From: Methanimicrococcus sp034006575
Lineage (GTDB): Archaea; Halobacteriota; Methanosarcinia; Methanosarcinales; Methanosarcinaceae
Direction: 5' to 3'
Assembly: GCA_034006575.1 (NCBI GenBank)
Contig: JAVESN010000034.1
Coordinates: forward strand, 1 to 16,532
Length of the DNA: 16,532 nucleotides
Shown here: one piece after another, positions 6,277 to 12,859 of the stretch
How the letters are laid out: each line of letters begins with the position of its first letter
Numbering within the stretch: position 1 is the first letter of the stretch
Translations under genes and position numbers: made by a program
Notes under the pieces: model-generated
Seen by the model: only the letters and a program-made list of their open reading frames with translations
Databases searched by the model: none
Told to the model about the DNA's origin: nothing

Positions 6277-6900
6277 ATGAACGAATCCGTCGACTATGAT
6301 TCCGATAAAATTAAAAAAATGGTTTTTGCCGCTCTCTTTGCCGCGCTTATCGCGGTCGGCGCGTATATAAGAATCATGTTCGGCCCGATACCTTTTACAT
6401 TGCAAACCTTTTTTGTTTTGCTGGCGGCCGTGACTCTGGGACGCAATTGGGGAACGATAAGCGTTATTGTTTATTTGATTGTCGGATGTGTGGGCTTTCC
6501 CGTTTTTGCAGGCGGCAGCAGCGGAATCGGTATTTTTTTCGGTCCGACGGGAGGTTATTTGTATTCTTTCATTCCGGTTTCAATCCTTGTCGGCGGTTTA
6601 AGTGATATTCTCAGGTCTAAAACTTCAATTTCTTTATTTAAAAATTCTCTTTTCTTATTTTTCATCGCCGCTTTGGGAAGTCTTTTGATATTGTTTATCG
6701 GCACAATCCATTTGTCTTTTTCAAGTCGGTTGCCTTTGCCCATCGCGTTTACAACCGGATTTCTTCCGTTCCTTTTCAGTGATTTCCTAAAATCACTATT
6801 TGTCGGATTAGTCGCTCCGCGTTTGATTCAAAAAGTGAATTTCGGTTCGGCCAAAAATCAAACGCCGTTTCAAAAAACAGAAACAGAGGATAACATATGA
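6277..6900 (+). CDS. bioY: BioY, biotin-binding S component of an ECF transporter
   Basis: An integral membrane protein of 207 residues, near the family norm, with about six hydrophobic segments. BioY hallmarks are clear: FGPIPFTLQTFFVLLAAVTLG at about 35-55, GFPVFAGGSSGIG (73-85), FGPTGGYL (88-95), and the closing FLPFLFSDFLKSL (162-174), where bacterial members usually have FLPGD. It binds biotin outside and hands it over when coupled to the T and A components. The next gene, bioM, begins inside its stop codon (ATGA overlap), so they are translationally coupled. Start choice: GTG 6268, ATG 6271 and ATG 6277 are all in frame. I prefer 6277 because GTGA at 6268-6271 then acts as a ribosome binding site. 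The start may therefore differ by two or three codons. The C-terminal tail after residue 185 is charged and cytoplasmic. Confidence 0.95.
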   Translation: MNESVDYDSDKIKKMVFAALFAALIAVGAYIRIMFGPIPFTLQTFFVLLAAVTLGRNWGTISVIVYLIVGCVGFPVFAGGSSGIGIFFGPTGGYLYSFIPVSILVGGLSDILRSKTSISLFKNSLFLFFIAALGSLLILFIGTIHLSFSSRLPLPIAFTTGFLPFLFSDFLKSLFVGLVAPRLIQKVNFGSAKNQTPFQKTETEDNI

Positions 6901-7991
6901 ATTTTGAAACCCGAAACAATTCAAAAAATCCGTTCGGAACGGATGGCTCAAAAAACTCAAATAACGGTTCGGTCGAAAATTTAAGTGTCGATTCGGCCGA
7001 AAATATAGGTATCGATTCGGCCGAAAATTTATGTGTCGATTCGACCGAAAATATAGGTATCGATTCGGCCGAAAATTTATGTGTCGATTCGGTTGAAAGT
7101 TTAAACTCCCCTCGGGCGAGTTGTTCTTATAAAGCGCCGAATCCATTTTCATCATCGGCAGACGAGTCTTCTAAAGAAGTTGCGTTTGAAGCCGTTCACC
7201 TTTCATTTTCATATCCGGACAGCGAGCCTATTTTGAAAAATATTTCTTTGAAAATTTACAAAGGAGAGTTTACCGTCATTGCCGGTTTAAACGGTTCGGG
7301 CAAATCGACGTTTGCTTATCATTTAAACGGTCTTTTGCTTCCGACGTCCGGAAAAATGATGGTTTTCGGCAAAGAAACAAGCAAAAAATCCAATCTTTCT
7401 GAAATCCGGCGCAAAGTCGGAATTGTTTTTCAAAACCCGTACCTTCAATTCGTCGGAAGCACCGTTGAAGAAGATATCGCTTTTGGCCCCGAAAACCTCG
7501 GATTAAATCGAAACGAAATCAAAAATCGCGTTTCTCAAGTTTTAGAAACATTTCATCTCAAATCATTGGCAAATCAAGATCCCGCCTCTCTCAGCGGCGG
7601 TGAAGCGCAAGCCGTCGCGATTGCCGGCACCGTCGCCATGGATCCGGAATGCATCATATTAGACGAAGTGGCGTCCATGCTGGATATGGCCGCCGAAAAA
7701 CGTGTTTTTAACATGATTGATCAACTTCAAAAACGCGGCAAAACGCTTGTTTACATCAGTCATAATCCTCAAGACTTGATTAAAGCGGACCGAATCATTG
7801 TTTTTGACAAAGGAGAAATCGCGTTTGACGGCAATCTGTCCCAATATATCGATTCCGAAAAATATCCTCTTCCGGACCTCATCGATTTATTCAAAAAACT
7901 TCGCGACGGCGGAATCCCCGTTTCTGAGGTTGTTCCAAATCCCGAAAAAGCGGCTTCTGAAATATTAAAACTGATTTCAAAAACAGATTAA
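6897..7991 (+). CDS. bioM: BioM/EcfA-type ATPase of the biotin ECF transporter, with repeat-bearing N-terminal extension
   Basis: ABC ATPase of 364 residues that powers biotin uptake with BioY and BioN. The ATPase core starts near residue 94 and shows Walker A GLNGSGKST (130-138), Q-loop VFQNPYLQFVG (177-187), signature LSGGE (232-236), Walker B IILDE (253-257) and the switch His at 289 in ISHNPQDL. The length from residue 94 onward (about 270) matches ordinary EcfA/CbiO proteins, so the first 93 residues are an extra, probably disordered segment. Residues 25-70 of it are an 8-residue tandem repeat rich in Asp, Ser, Glu, Asn. Only one ATPase gene is present, which suggests an ATPase homodimer as in BioMNY systems, not an EcfA1/A2 pair. 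The start ATG at 6897 overlaps the bioY stop. Confidence 0.95.
   Translation: MNFETRNNSKNPFGTDGSKNSNNGSVENLSVDSAENIGIDSAENLCVDSTENIGIDSAENLCVDSVESLNSPRASCSYKAPNPFSSSADESSKEVAFEAVHLSFSYPDSEPILKNISLKIYKGEFTVIAGLNGSGKSTFAYHLNGLLLPTSGKMMVFGKETSKKSNLSEIRRKVGIVFQNPYLQFVGSTVEEDIAFGPENLGLNRNEIKNRVSQVLETFHLKSLANQDPASLSGGEAQAVAIAGTVAMDPECIILDEVASMLDMAAEKRVFNMIDQLQKRGKTLVYISHNPQDLIKADRIIVFDKGEIAFDGNLSQYIDSEKYPLPDLIDLFKKLRDGGIPVSEVVPNPEKAASEILKLISKTD
6969..7106 (+). repeat. 24-bp coding repeat in bioM (8-residue units)
   Basis: Five full units (6969-7088) and one decayed unit encode variants of Ser-Ala-Glu-Asn-Leu-Cys-Val-Asp and Ser-Ala-Glu-Asn-Ile-Gly-Ile-Asp. After the first unit the two types alternate, giving a 48-bp higher-order repeat. 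Units 2-5 differ mainly at the type-specific codons, so expansion was recent. A multiple-of-three period keeps the frame when copies are gained or lost. Confidence 0.9.
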
Positions 7992-8020
7992 AATATACAA
8001 AGAAGGATGAAACCCAAAAA

Positions 8021-8335
8021 ATAAAAATAAAATCAAAATTCAAATAAAACGCAAGCAAAATTAAAATGTAAATAAACACAAGCAAAAGCAAAATTCAAAT
8101 AAAACGCAAGCAAAATCAAGATGTAAATAAAACACAAACAAAAACAAAATATAAATAAAACACAAGCAAAATCAAAATATAAATAAAACACAAGCAAAAA
8201 CAAAATGTAAATAAAACACAAGCAAAATCAAAAACAAAACAATCAAAATCAAAAGCAAAATGCGAATAAAACATAAACACAAGCAAACGAAAATAAAACA
8301 CAAGCAAACGAAAATAAAACACAAACGGAAACATA
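8021..8335. repeat. Approximately 28-bp degenerate tandem repeat between bioM and bioN
   Basis: The core aaataaaacacaagcaaaa followed by a variable caaaat-rich part recurs about every 28 bases through most of this 377-bp spacer (7992-8368). Copies toward the right are shorter and truncated (acaagcaaacgaaaataaa). The plus strand is almost free of T runs, and the minus strand gives long Phe/Leu/Cys/Tyr open frames that are repeat artefacts. No gene is seen in the spacer. Confidence 0.88.
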
Positions 8336-8337
8336 AA

Positions 8338-8345
8338 TTTAAATT
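8338..8345 (+). promoter_or_regulatory. Candidate TATA box for a leaderless bioN transcript
   Basis: tttaaatt (context aaatttaaattaattt) is centred about 28 bases before the ATG at 8369. Archaeal TATA boxes lie about 25-28 bases before the transcription start, so the mRNA would begin at or next to the start codon. Consistent with this, no ribosome binding site precedes the ATG. Confidence 0.4.
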
Positions 8346-8368
8346 AATTTTTTAAAAATCGATTAAAT

Positions 8369-9565
8369 ATGCACAAACAATTTCTCCCCTATATTGACGG
8401 CAAATCTTTTTTGCATCAATTAGACCCTCGAACAAAGATTGTTACTTTGATGATTTTAAGCCTCGTTATTTTCAATGTTCATCGTATCTGGAGTTTGTTT
8501 TCTCTTCTCGTTTTGTTTTTTTTCGTTGCTTTCATCGCGCGCCTCTCCCTTAAAAAGCTTTTATTTTCCATTAAACCGATGTTTTTTTTCATCCTCATCG
8601 TTTTTCTCCTTCATTTTTTATTTGCGCCCGTTCCGGTTTTTTCGGATGTTTCATTGTCGGTGGATATGATGGATCATCAATTAAAAAATCGGAATCAAAA
8701 TGTGATTATTTTTGACGATGAGCACACGGATTTTTATGTTCTTCGTTATTATTCGGCAGCTCCCGCACCGGACACGATTACGTTTTATGATCTCTCCTGT
8801 CATCGTAAAGTGCCGGCGGAGTCTGAGTTTTACATCGGTCTTTATGCTTTCACCCTTGAAAAACCGCGTGAGCCCAATTATCCCCGCTTTAAAAAACTCT
8901 CGATTGAAGAGCTTTCCGAAGAGAACTTTCAAGATTTTTCAATCAAATCCGACGATTTCGGAACAAAAATATTTGAAGACGGTTCTCCTCTTAAAAATCC
9001 GTTGGTATATAAAATTTCATTTTTCAAAAACCAATATATATTCATTAATTTGAGCGTTTTCAGCTTTATAACCGGCATCGGTGTCGCTTTAAAATTCATT
9101 TTATTGATTCTATTCGCCTCATTATTAACGGCGACAACCAAACAATCCGCCCTGGTTCAAGGAATCGAAAAGATGATTCGCCCGCTTCCTCTCCGCCGGA
9201 TAAATATGACGTCTCATGACTTGGCGTTTATGGTTCTTTTGACGATTCGATTCATCCCGCTTCTCATATCCGTTGCGTCCCAACTTCAATTTTCTCTCAA
9301 AGCACGCGCTTTTAATTCTCTGAAAAACCCGTTTCAAACGGTTCAAATTCTGTCAACCGGATTGGTCCAATCCGTCATTCGTTCGGCGGATAATGCTTCA
9401 AAAGCCATGCAAAACAGAGGATATACGGGAATCGGTAAAACGTCCATGAACGAATTAAAATTTAAAAGAAAAGACGGGATTTTCTTTGTCTCCTTCTTTT
9501 TAACCCTGTCTCTCATTATCCTTTCCGTCGGGTGGATTCAACTCTCTCTTGCCGCTTCTTTTTAA
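8369..9565 (+). CDS. bioN: BioN/EcfT transmembrane component with a large extracytoplasmic insert
   Basis: The 398-residue T component of the ECF transporter couples ATP hydrolysis to BioY. Family features are the N-terminal LDPRTKI (18-24), membrane segments at about 22-36, 40-57, 70-88, 225-253, 284-304 and 372-395, and the two coupling-helix motifs, SLKARAF (309-315) and AMQNRGY (346-352), that dock on the ATPase. Ordinary EcfT proteins have about 250-270 residues. Here about 135 residues (92-225) are inserted between the third and fourth membrane segments, on the outer face by the usual topology. The insert is soluble, rich in Tyr, Phe, Asp, Glu and Pro, and has one cysteine. The reading frame is intact throughout. 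The gene follows bioM after a 377-bp repeat spacer, so the operon has either been stretched or split. The symbol follows from the neighbours. Confidence 0.9.
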   Translation: MHKQFLPYIDGKSFLHQLDPRTKIVTLMILSLVIFNVHRIWSLFSLLVLFFFVAFIARLSLKKLLFSIKPMFFFILIVFLLHFLFAPVPVFSDVSLSVDMMDHQLKNRNQNVIIFDDEHTDFYVLRYYSAAPAPDTITFYDLSCHRKVPAESEFYIGLYAFTLEKPREPNYPRFKKLSIEELSEENFQDFSIKSDDFGTKIFEDGSPLKNPLVYKISFFKNQYIFINLSVFSFITGIGVALKFILLILFASLLTATTKQSALVQGIEKMIRPLPLRRINMTSHDLAFMVLLTIRFIPLLISVASQLQFSLKARAFNSLKNPFQTVQILSTGLVQSVIRSADNASKAMQNRGYTGIGKTSMNELKFKRKDGIFFVSFFLTLSLIILSVGWIQLSLAASF

Positions 9566-9590
9566 TTTTAACTTTTTAATTTATCACACA

Positions 9591-9633
9591 GTATCTTTTT
9601 GATACCCGTTACTTATATATGAGTATCACACAA
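9591..9633. promoter_or_regulatory. Operator-like inverted repeats around the suf promoter
   Basis: Three copies of the 5-mer GTATC/GATAC: gtatc at 9591-9595, gatac at 9601-9605 and gtatc at 9623-9627. The first pair forms a perfect inverted repeat around ttttt. The second pair (tgataccc and gagtatca, 6-7 matching positions) flanks the TATA box. atcacaca also occurs twice (9583 and 9625). The layout is what a dimeric repressor covering the TATA box would use. The regulator is not identifiable here. Confidence 0.5.
9612..9620 (+). promoter_or_regulatory. TATA box of the sufCB operon
   Basis: cttatatat is a good archaeal TATA box centred between the two arms of an inverted repeat. Transcription would start near 9643, leaving a leader of about 75 nt before sufC. 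Confidence 0.6.
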
Positions 9634-9718
9634 AAGAGGACTGTTATTGACCATTGAGAACCTTTTTATTTCTTTATTGTATTTAGATTCATAAATATAT
9701 TAGCCAGGAGTCAAAACG

Positions 9719-10480
9719 ATGCTTCAAATTGAGGATTTAAACGTGGACGTTGCCGGACGTCCTCTTCTAAAAGACGTCACTCTTTCTGTCGGAAAAGGGG
9801 AAACGACAATTTTATTCGGGCCAAACGGCGCCGGAAAATCCGCGCTTTTGGGTACGATTATGGGATTTTCCAATTTTAAAATCACTTCCGGTAAAATCTT
9901 TTTCAAAGGAAAAGACATCACGGAAACGCCGATTAACGAGCGCGCGAAAATGGGAATCGGTATCATGTCTCAAAGACCGCCAAACATCGTCGGCGTTAAA
10001 CTGCGCGATTTGCTTGAAATCGAATCCGACCGCAAATTATTGAATTTGAACGAAATGGCGCGCTCCATCGATATGGAACGCTTTTTAGACCGCGACATCA
10101 ACGTCGGTTTTTCGGGAGGCGAAATTAAACGCTCGGAATTACTGCAGCTCAGCGTTCAACGCCCCGATTTTTATTTACTGGACGAGCCGGAGTCGGGCGT
10201 CGATCCCGTCAACATGGCGCAAGTCGGAAACACCATCCGAAAACTGATTTGCAATCACAGGTCTTGCGCCGTCAAAGATTCCAAACACAAATCCGCCTTG
10301 GTTATCACGCACACCGGTGAAATTTTAGATTACTTAGGCGCCGACAATGCTTATATTTTATGTGACGGAACCGTCAAATGTTCCGGAAATCCCAATACGC
10401 TGCTCACCGAAATCAAAACGCAGGGATACGGCGAATGCTTTCAATGCCAATTGAAAAAAACGGGTGAAAAAAATGACTAA
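9719..10480 (+). CDS. sufC: SufC/SmsC, ATPase of the SUF-type iron-sulfur cluster scaffold
   Basis: A soluble ABC ATPase of 253 residues that works with SufB in cytoplasmic Fe-S cluster assembly. Seen in order: Walker A GPNGAGKS (34-41), Q-loop in GIMSQRPPNI (81-90), signature FSGGE (131-135), Walker B FYLLDEPESGVD (151-162), and the switch His in VITHTGE (198). The order and the Glu-Pro-Glu-Ser-Gly-Val-Asp end of Walker B are typical of SufC. The end GYGECFQC (236-243) carries a Cys-x-x-Cys pair; similar endings occur in archaeal SufC. AGGAG at 9706-9710 supports the ATG at 9719. The stop overlaps the sufB start by eight bases. In methanogens this two-gene form is also called SMS (SmsC/SmsB), a minimal system without SufD, SufS or SufE, and none of those is seen next to it here. 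Confidence 0.95.
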   Translation: MLQIEDLNVDVAGRPLLKDVTLSVGKGETTILFGPNGAGKSALLGTIMGFSNFKITSGKIFFKGKDITETPINERAKMGIGIMSQRPPNIVGVKLRDLLEIESDRKLLNLNEMARSIDMERFLDRDINVGFSGGEIKRSELLQLSVQRPDFYLLDEPESGVDPVNMAQVGNTIRKLICNHRSCAVKDSKHKSALVITHTGEILDYLGADNAYILCDGTVKCSGNPNTLLTEIKTQGYGECFQCQLKKTGEKND

Positions 10481-11918
10481 AACCTCCTCTCCGAAAGAAT
10501 CGGTTAAAACTTCTCCGAAGGATTCGGTTAAAACTTCTCCGAAGGATTCGGTTAAAACTTCTCCGAAGGATTCGGTTAAAACTTCTCCTAAAAAATCGGT
10601 TAAAACATCCAAAGAGCCGGTCAAAACTTCCAAAGAAACATTTGAAACTTACTCCCCGACGGAATCGTCCGGCACTTCTTCTCCCGCGGAATCGTCCGGC
10701 GCCGCTTTCCCTTTGGATATGGTTAAACGCGTTCAAAAATCGTTGGATAAAGAGGCGATGTACGGCGGTCACGTGGATTTGAAACAGTATCACATCCCCG
10801 ACGAATCTTTAAAAGTTTCGAAAATGGAGGATTTGGATTCCATGCTCAAAACCTCTCTTTCAAATGTCGGCATCTCTACGGATAACAAACATTCCGGCGG
10901 CGACTTTTTGATGTACAACAACACCGTTTCTCTCCACTCTTCTTCTCAAAAAGGGTTGGAAGTGATGCCCGTTAAGGAAGCTTTGGCCAAATATGAGTGG
11001 GCGAAAGAGTATTGGTGGAAGTTGGTCAGTCCGGACGCGGATAAGTATACGGCGCGCAGTTTTGTGGAAGAGTCGGACGGTTATTTCATTCGCGTTCTTC
11101 CGGGATTTAAAATCAAAACGCCGGTTCAATCCTGTTTGCTCATCGGCTCGGAAGAAGCGCTTCAAACGGTTCACAATATCGTTATTGTTGAGGAAGGAGC
11201 TGAAATTGAAATTGTGACGGGCTGTCTGACGCACGATCGTGTCAAACGCGCGCTTCATATCGGGGTTTCGGAAATGTTCATTAAAAAGAACGGAAAATTG
11301 ACTTTTTCAATGATTCATGACTGGGACGAATCGGTTGAGGTTCGCCCGAGAACGGGGATTCAAATCGAGGAAGGCGGACAGCTGATTAACAATTACGTTT
11401 GTTTAAAACCGGCAAAATCCATTCAAACGAATCCGTCCGCGTTTTTAAACGGAGAAGGCGCAACGGCTTATTTTAACACGATTGCTGTCGGTCATCCCGG
11501 CTCCGTTTTAGATATGGGCAGCAAAGTTTACCTCAACGCGCCCAATACCAAAACCGAAATTATTTCCCGAACGATTACCGTCGGCGGCGAAATTATCTCT
11601 CGCGGCGACATCATCGGAAACGCGCCGCGCGTTTACGGTCATTTGGAATGCAACGGTTTGGTTTTAAACGCAAACGGCTCTCAAAAAGCGATTCCTGCGC
11701 TTGAGGCGCATGCCATGGACGTTGAAATGACCCACGAAGCCGCTATCGGCCGAATCGCGCGCGAACAAGTGGAATACTTAATGACGCGCGGATTGGACGA
11801 AGCCGAAGCCACCGGTTTAATCGTTCGCGGATTCTTGAGCGCCGGCATTGAAGGCATTCCGGAAATCTTAAAAGAAGATATTGATGAAATTATAAGAAAA
11901 ACGGCGGACGCTTCTTAA
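10473..11918 (+). CDS. sufB: SufB/SmsB-like Fe-S scaffold protein with repeat-bearing N-terminal extension
   Basis: SufBD-family protein of 481 residues, partner of the SufC encoded just upstream. The core (from about residue 80) has the right-handed beta-helix region with repeated Gly/Asn/Val strands. It ends in the family's C-terminal block HEAAIGRIAREQVEYLMTRG (about 425-444) followed by EAEATGLIVRGFL. A Cys is present in HLECNGL, but the position corresponding to the catalytic Cys405 of E. coli SufB appears to hold Gly or Ser; this is by-eye alignment. Before the core lie about 80 extra residues rich in Ser, Thr, Lys and Pro, mostly an 8-residue tandem repeat. Start: ATG at 10473 inside the sufC end, with GGGTGA (10462-10467) as ribosome binding site, so translation is coupled. 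SufD is the alternative name for the fold, but archaeal pairs of this type are normally called SufB. Confidence 0.93.
   Translation: MTKTSSPKESVKTSPKDSVKTSPKDSVKTSPKDSVKTSPKKSVKTSKEPVKTSKETFETYSPTESSGTSSPAESSGAAFPLDMVKRVQKSLDKEAMYGGHVDLKQYHIPDESLKVSKMEDLDSMLKTSLSNVGISTDNKHSGGDFLMYNNTVSLHSSSQKGLEVMPVKEALAKYEWAKEYWWKLVSPDADKYTARSFVEESDGYFIRVLPGFKIKTPVQSCLLIGSEEALQTVHNIVIVEEGAEIEIVTGCLTHDRVKRALHIGVSEMFIKKNGKLTFSMIHDWDESVEVRPRTGIQIEEGGQLINNYVCLKPAKSIQTNPSAFLNGEGATAYFNTIAVGHPGSVLDMGSKVYLNAPNTKTEIISRTITVGGEIISRGDIIGNAPRVYGHLECNGLVLNANGSQKAIPALEAHAMDVEMTHEAAIGRIAREQVEYLMTRGLDEAEATGLIVRGFLSAGIEGIPEILKEDIDEIIRKTADAS
10485..10640 (+). repeat. 24-bp coding repeat in sufB (8-residue units)
   Basis: The unit tcggttaaaacttctccgaa plus ggat, encoding Ser-Val-Lys-Thr-Ser-Pro-Lys-Asp, is repeated exactly three times from 10500, with divergent copies before and after (Lys-Lys-Ser, Lys-Glu-Pro). 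Shortened Val-Lys-Thr-Ser-Lys-Glu units follow. It is in frame and gives a basic, disordered tail. The period equals that of the bioM repeat although the sequence is unrelated. Confidence 0.92.
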
Positions 11919-11926
11919 TCCGCCAT

Positions 11927-11940
11927 TTTTTAATTTCTTG
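11927..11940 (+). terminator. T-tract after sufB
   Basis: attttttaatttct follows the sufB stop codon within about 10 bases. It is short for an archaeal terminator. The spacer to 12197 holds this tract and degenerate GC-richer repeats. Confidence 0.3.
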
Positions 11941-12028
11941 ATATAAAACAATTAAAAAAGAGCGCCGTTTCGTTTTAAGTTTTTAAAAGCCAACGGTCGG
12001 TTTTGCAATTGGCGTTTGCATTCATTGT

Positions 12029-12120
12029 ATTTGCCGTGTGGCCGCCATACATTTTTGTGTTTACCGTATGTCTGCCGCATGTCCGTTGTGTGCCTGCCAC
12101 GTGTCTTTTTAACGGCATGC
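12029..12120. repeat. Degenerate 10-22 bp repeat between convergent genes
   Basis: Variants of a short motif recur: tgccgtgtgg, accgtatgtc, tgccgcatgtc, cgttgtgtgc, tgccacgtgtc, cggcatgc. The stretch is richer in GC than other spacers. It lies between the ends of sufB and the convergent gene at 12198, and no gene is supported in it. Confidence 0.5.
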
Positions 12121-12197
12121 GCATTATCGCTCCTATTTTATATTTGATGAGACGGCAAACGACGTTTTTTCAGGATTTAAATATATTACTCGAAAAA

Positions 12198-12653
12198 CTA
12201 AGATTTTTCATCCTCATCCTTTTCTCTTTGTTCTTTCATTTTTTCGCGTCGGCTCGCTTTTTCTTTTTCCTTTTCGGCTTGCTTCTTATCGGCGAGATAT
12301 TTTTCGTAATTTTCTCTTTTTTCAGCATCCGTTAAAACAATATCGGTTTTTCCCAAAAAACGGTCTAAGGCGCCGGCGGTTGTAAAAATCGTTTCGCGTT
12401 TTCCTTTTTGGTTCACCATCATGCCGACAAATACAAGCGCGATTCCAAGCAATTCCATAAAGGGGATGACAAAAATGCCGGCAAGCGCCAAAGTTGATGC
12501 GATGATGCCTTTTAAGGCTCCTTTCCGGTATGACATGTATCCGGTTCTTCTGAAAATTCGTAAATCGCGAATCGTTAAATATAAAATCGTAAAATATGCG
12601 AAAATACCGATTCCGATGTAGATTAATTGTATTGTATTGTTATCTGCTGCCAT
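12198..12653 (-). CDS. Membrane protein with charged C-terminal coiled coil, unknown function
   Basis: A 151-residue protein that I cannot place in a named family. From the ATG at 12653 it has a first hydrophobic segment at about residues 8-28 (IQLIYIGIGIFAYFTILYLT), a basic loop (RDLRIFRRTG...YRKG), then a hydrophobic region at about 48-80 long enough for one or two more segments. The last 60 residues are very rich in Lys, Glu, Arg and Asp and should form a cytoplasmic helix or coiled coil. GAGGAAAT about five bases before the ATG on the minus strand supports this start over an in-frame codon at 12677. The gene is convergent with sufB and divergent from the transporter gene at 12860. The plus-strand open frame across 12003-12335 is the hydrophobic shadow of its Lys/Glu-rich end. 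Confidence 0.82.
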   Translation of the reverse strand: MAADNNTIQLIYIGIGIFAYFTILYLTIRDLRIFRRTGYMSYRKGALKGIIASTLALAGIFVIPFMELLGIALVFVGMMVNQKGKRETIFTTAGALDRFLGKTDIVLTDAEKRENYEKYLADKKQAEKEKEKASRREKMKEQREKDEDEKS

Positions 12654-12744
12654 GATTTCCTCTTTTTTAAGTTTCAAATTCTTTTGATTCTATTAATACA
12701 TGCTGTTTTATTGATTTTTATCTGTTATGTTTTATTTTAAATAT

Positions 12745-12753
12745 GTTTATATT
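12745..12753 (+). promoter_or_regulatory. Candidate TATA box for the corB-like gene
   Basis: gtttatatt in the divergent spacer 12654-12859. A start near 12778 would leave a leader of about 80 nt. The spacer has several other A/T-rich elements, so the call is tentative. Confidence 0.35.
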
Positions 12754-12859
12754 CCATATGCTCTATTATTAACGGCAACGCAAATATTATTAAATCATTT
12801 ATCTCATCAATTTTTAAAATCATTTCCCGTCGGACTTGGTTTTTAAGAGTGTATCAATT

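Noticed and set aside
7891..8334. Minus-strand hydrophobic frames of 62-72 residues between bioM and bioN
   Set aside because: They are the complement of an A-rich 28-bp repeat; Phe, Leu, Cys and Tyr arise from the unit itself and no start signal exists.
10358..10793. Minus-strand frames with repeated Glu-Val-Leu-Thr or Phe-Arg-Arg units
   Set aside because: Shadows of the sufB 24-bp repeat; the sense strand belongs to a coupled, conserved gene.
10858..11258. Sense-overlapping and antisense frames inside sufB
   Set aside because: Arg/Phe/Asn-rich shadows of the scaffold core with no independent start signals.
12003..12335. Hydrophobic 110-residue plus-strand frame
   Set aside because: Its second half is opposite the Lys/Glu-rich coding end of the reverse-strand membrane protein, which naturally yields Phe/Leu on the other strand; no ribosome binding site.
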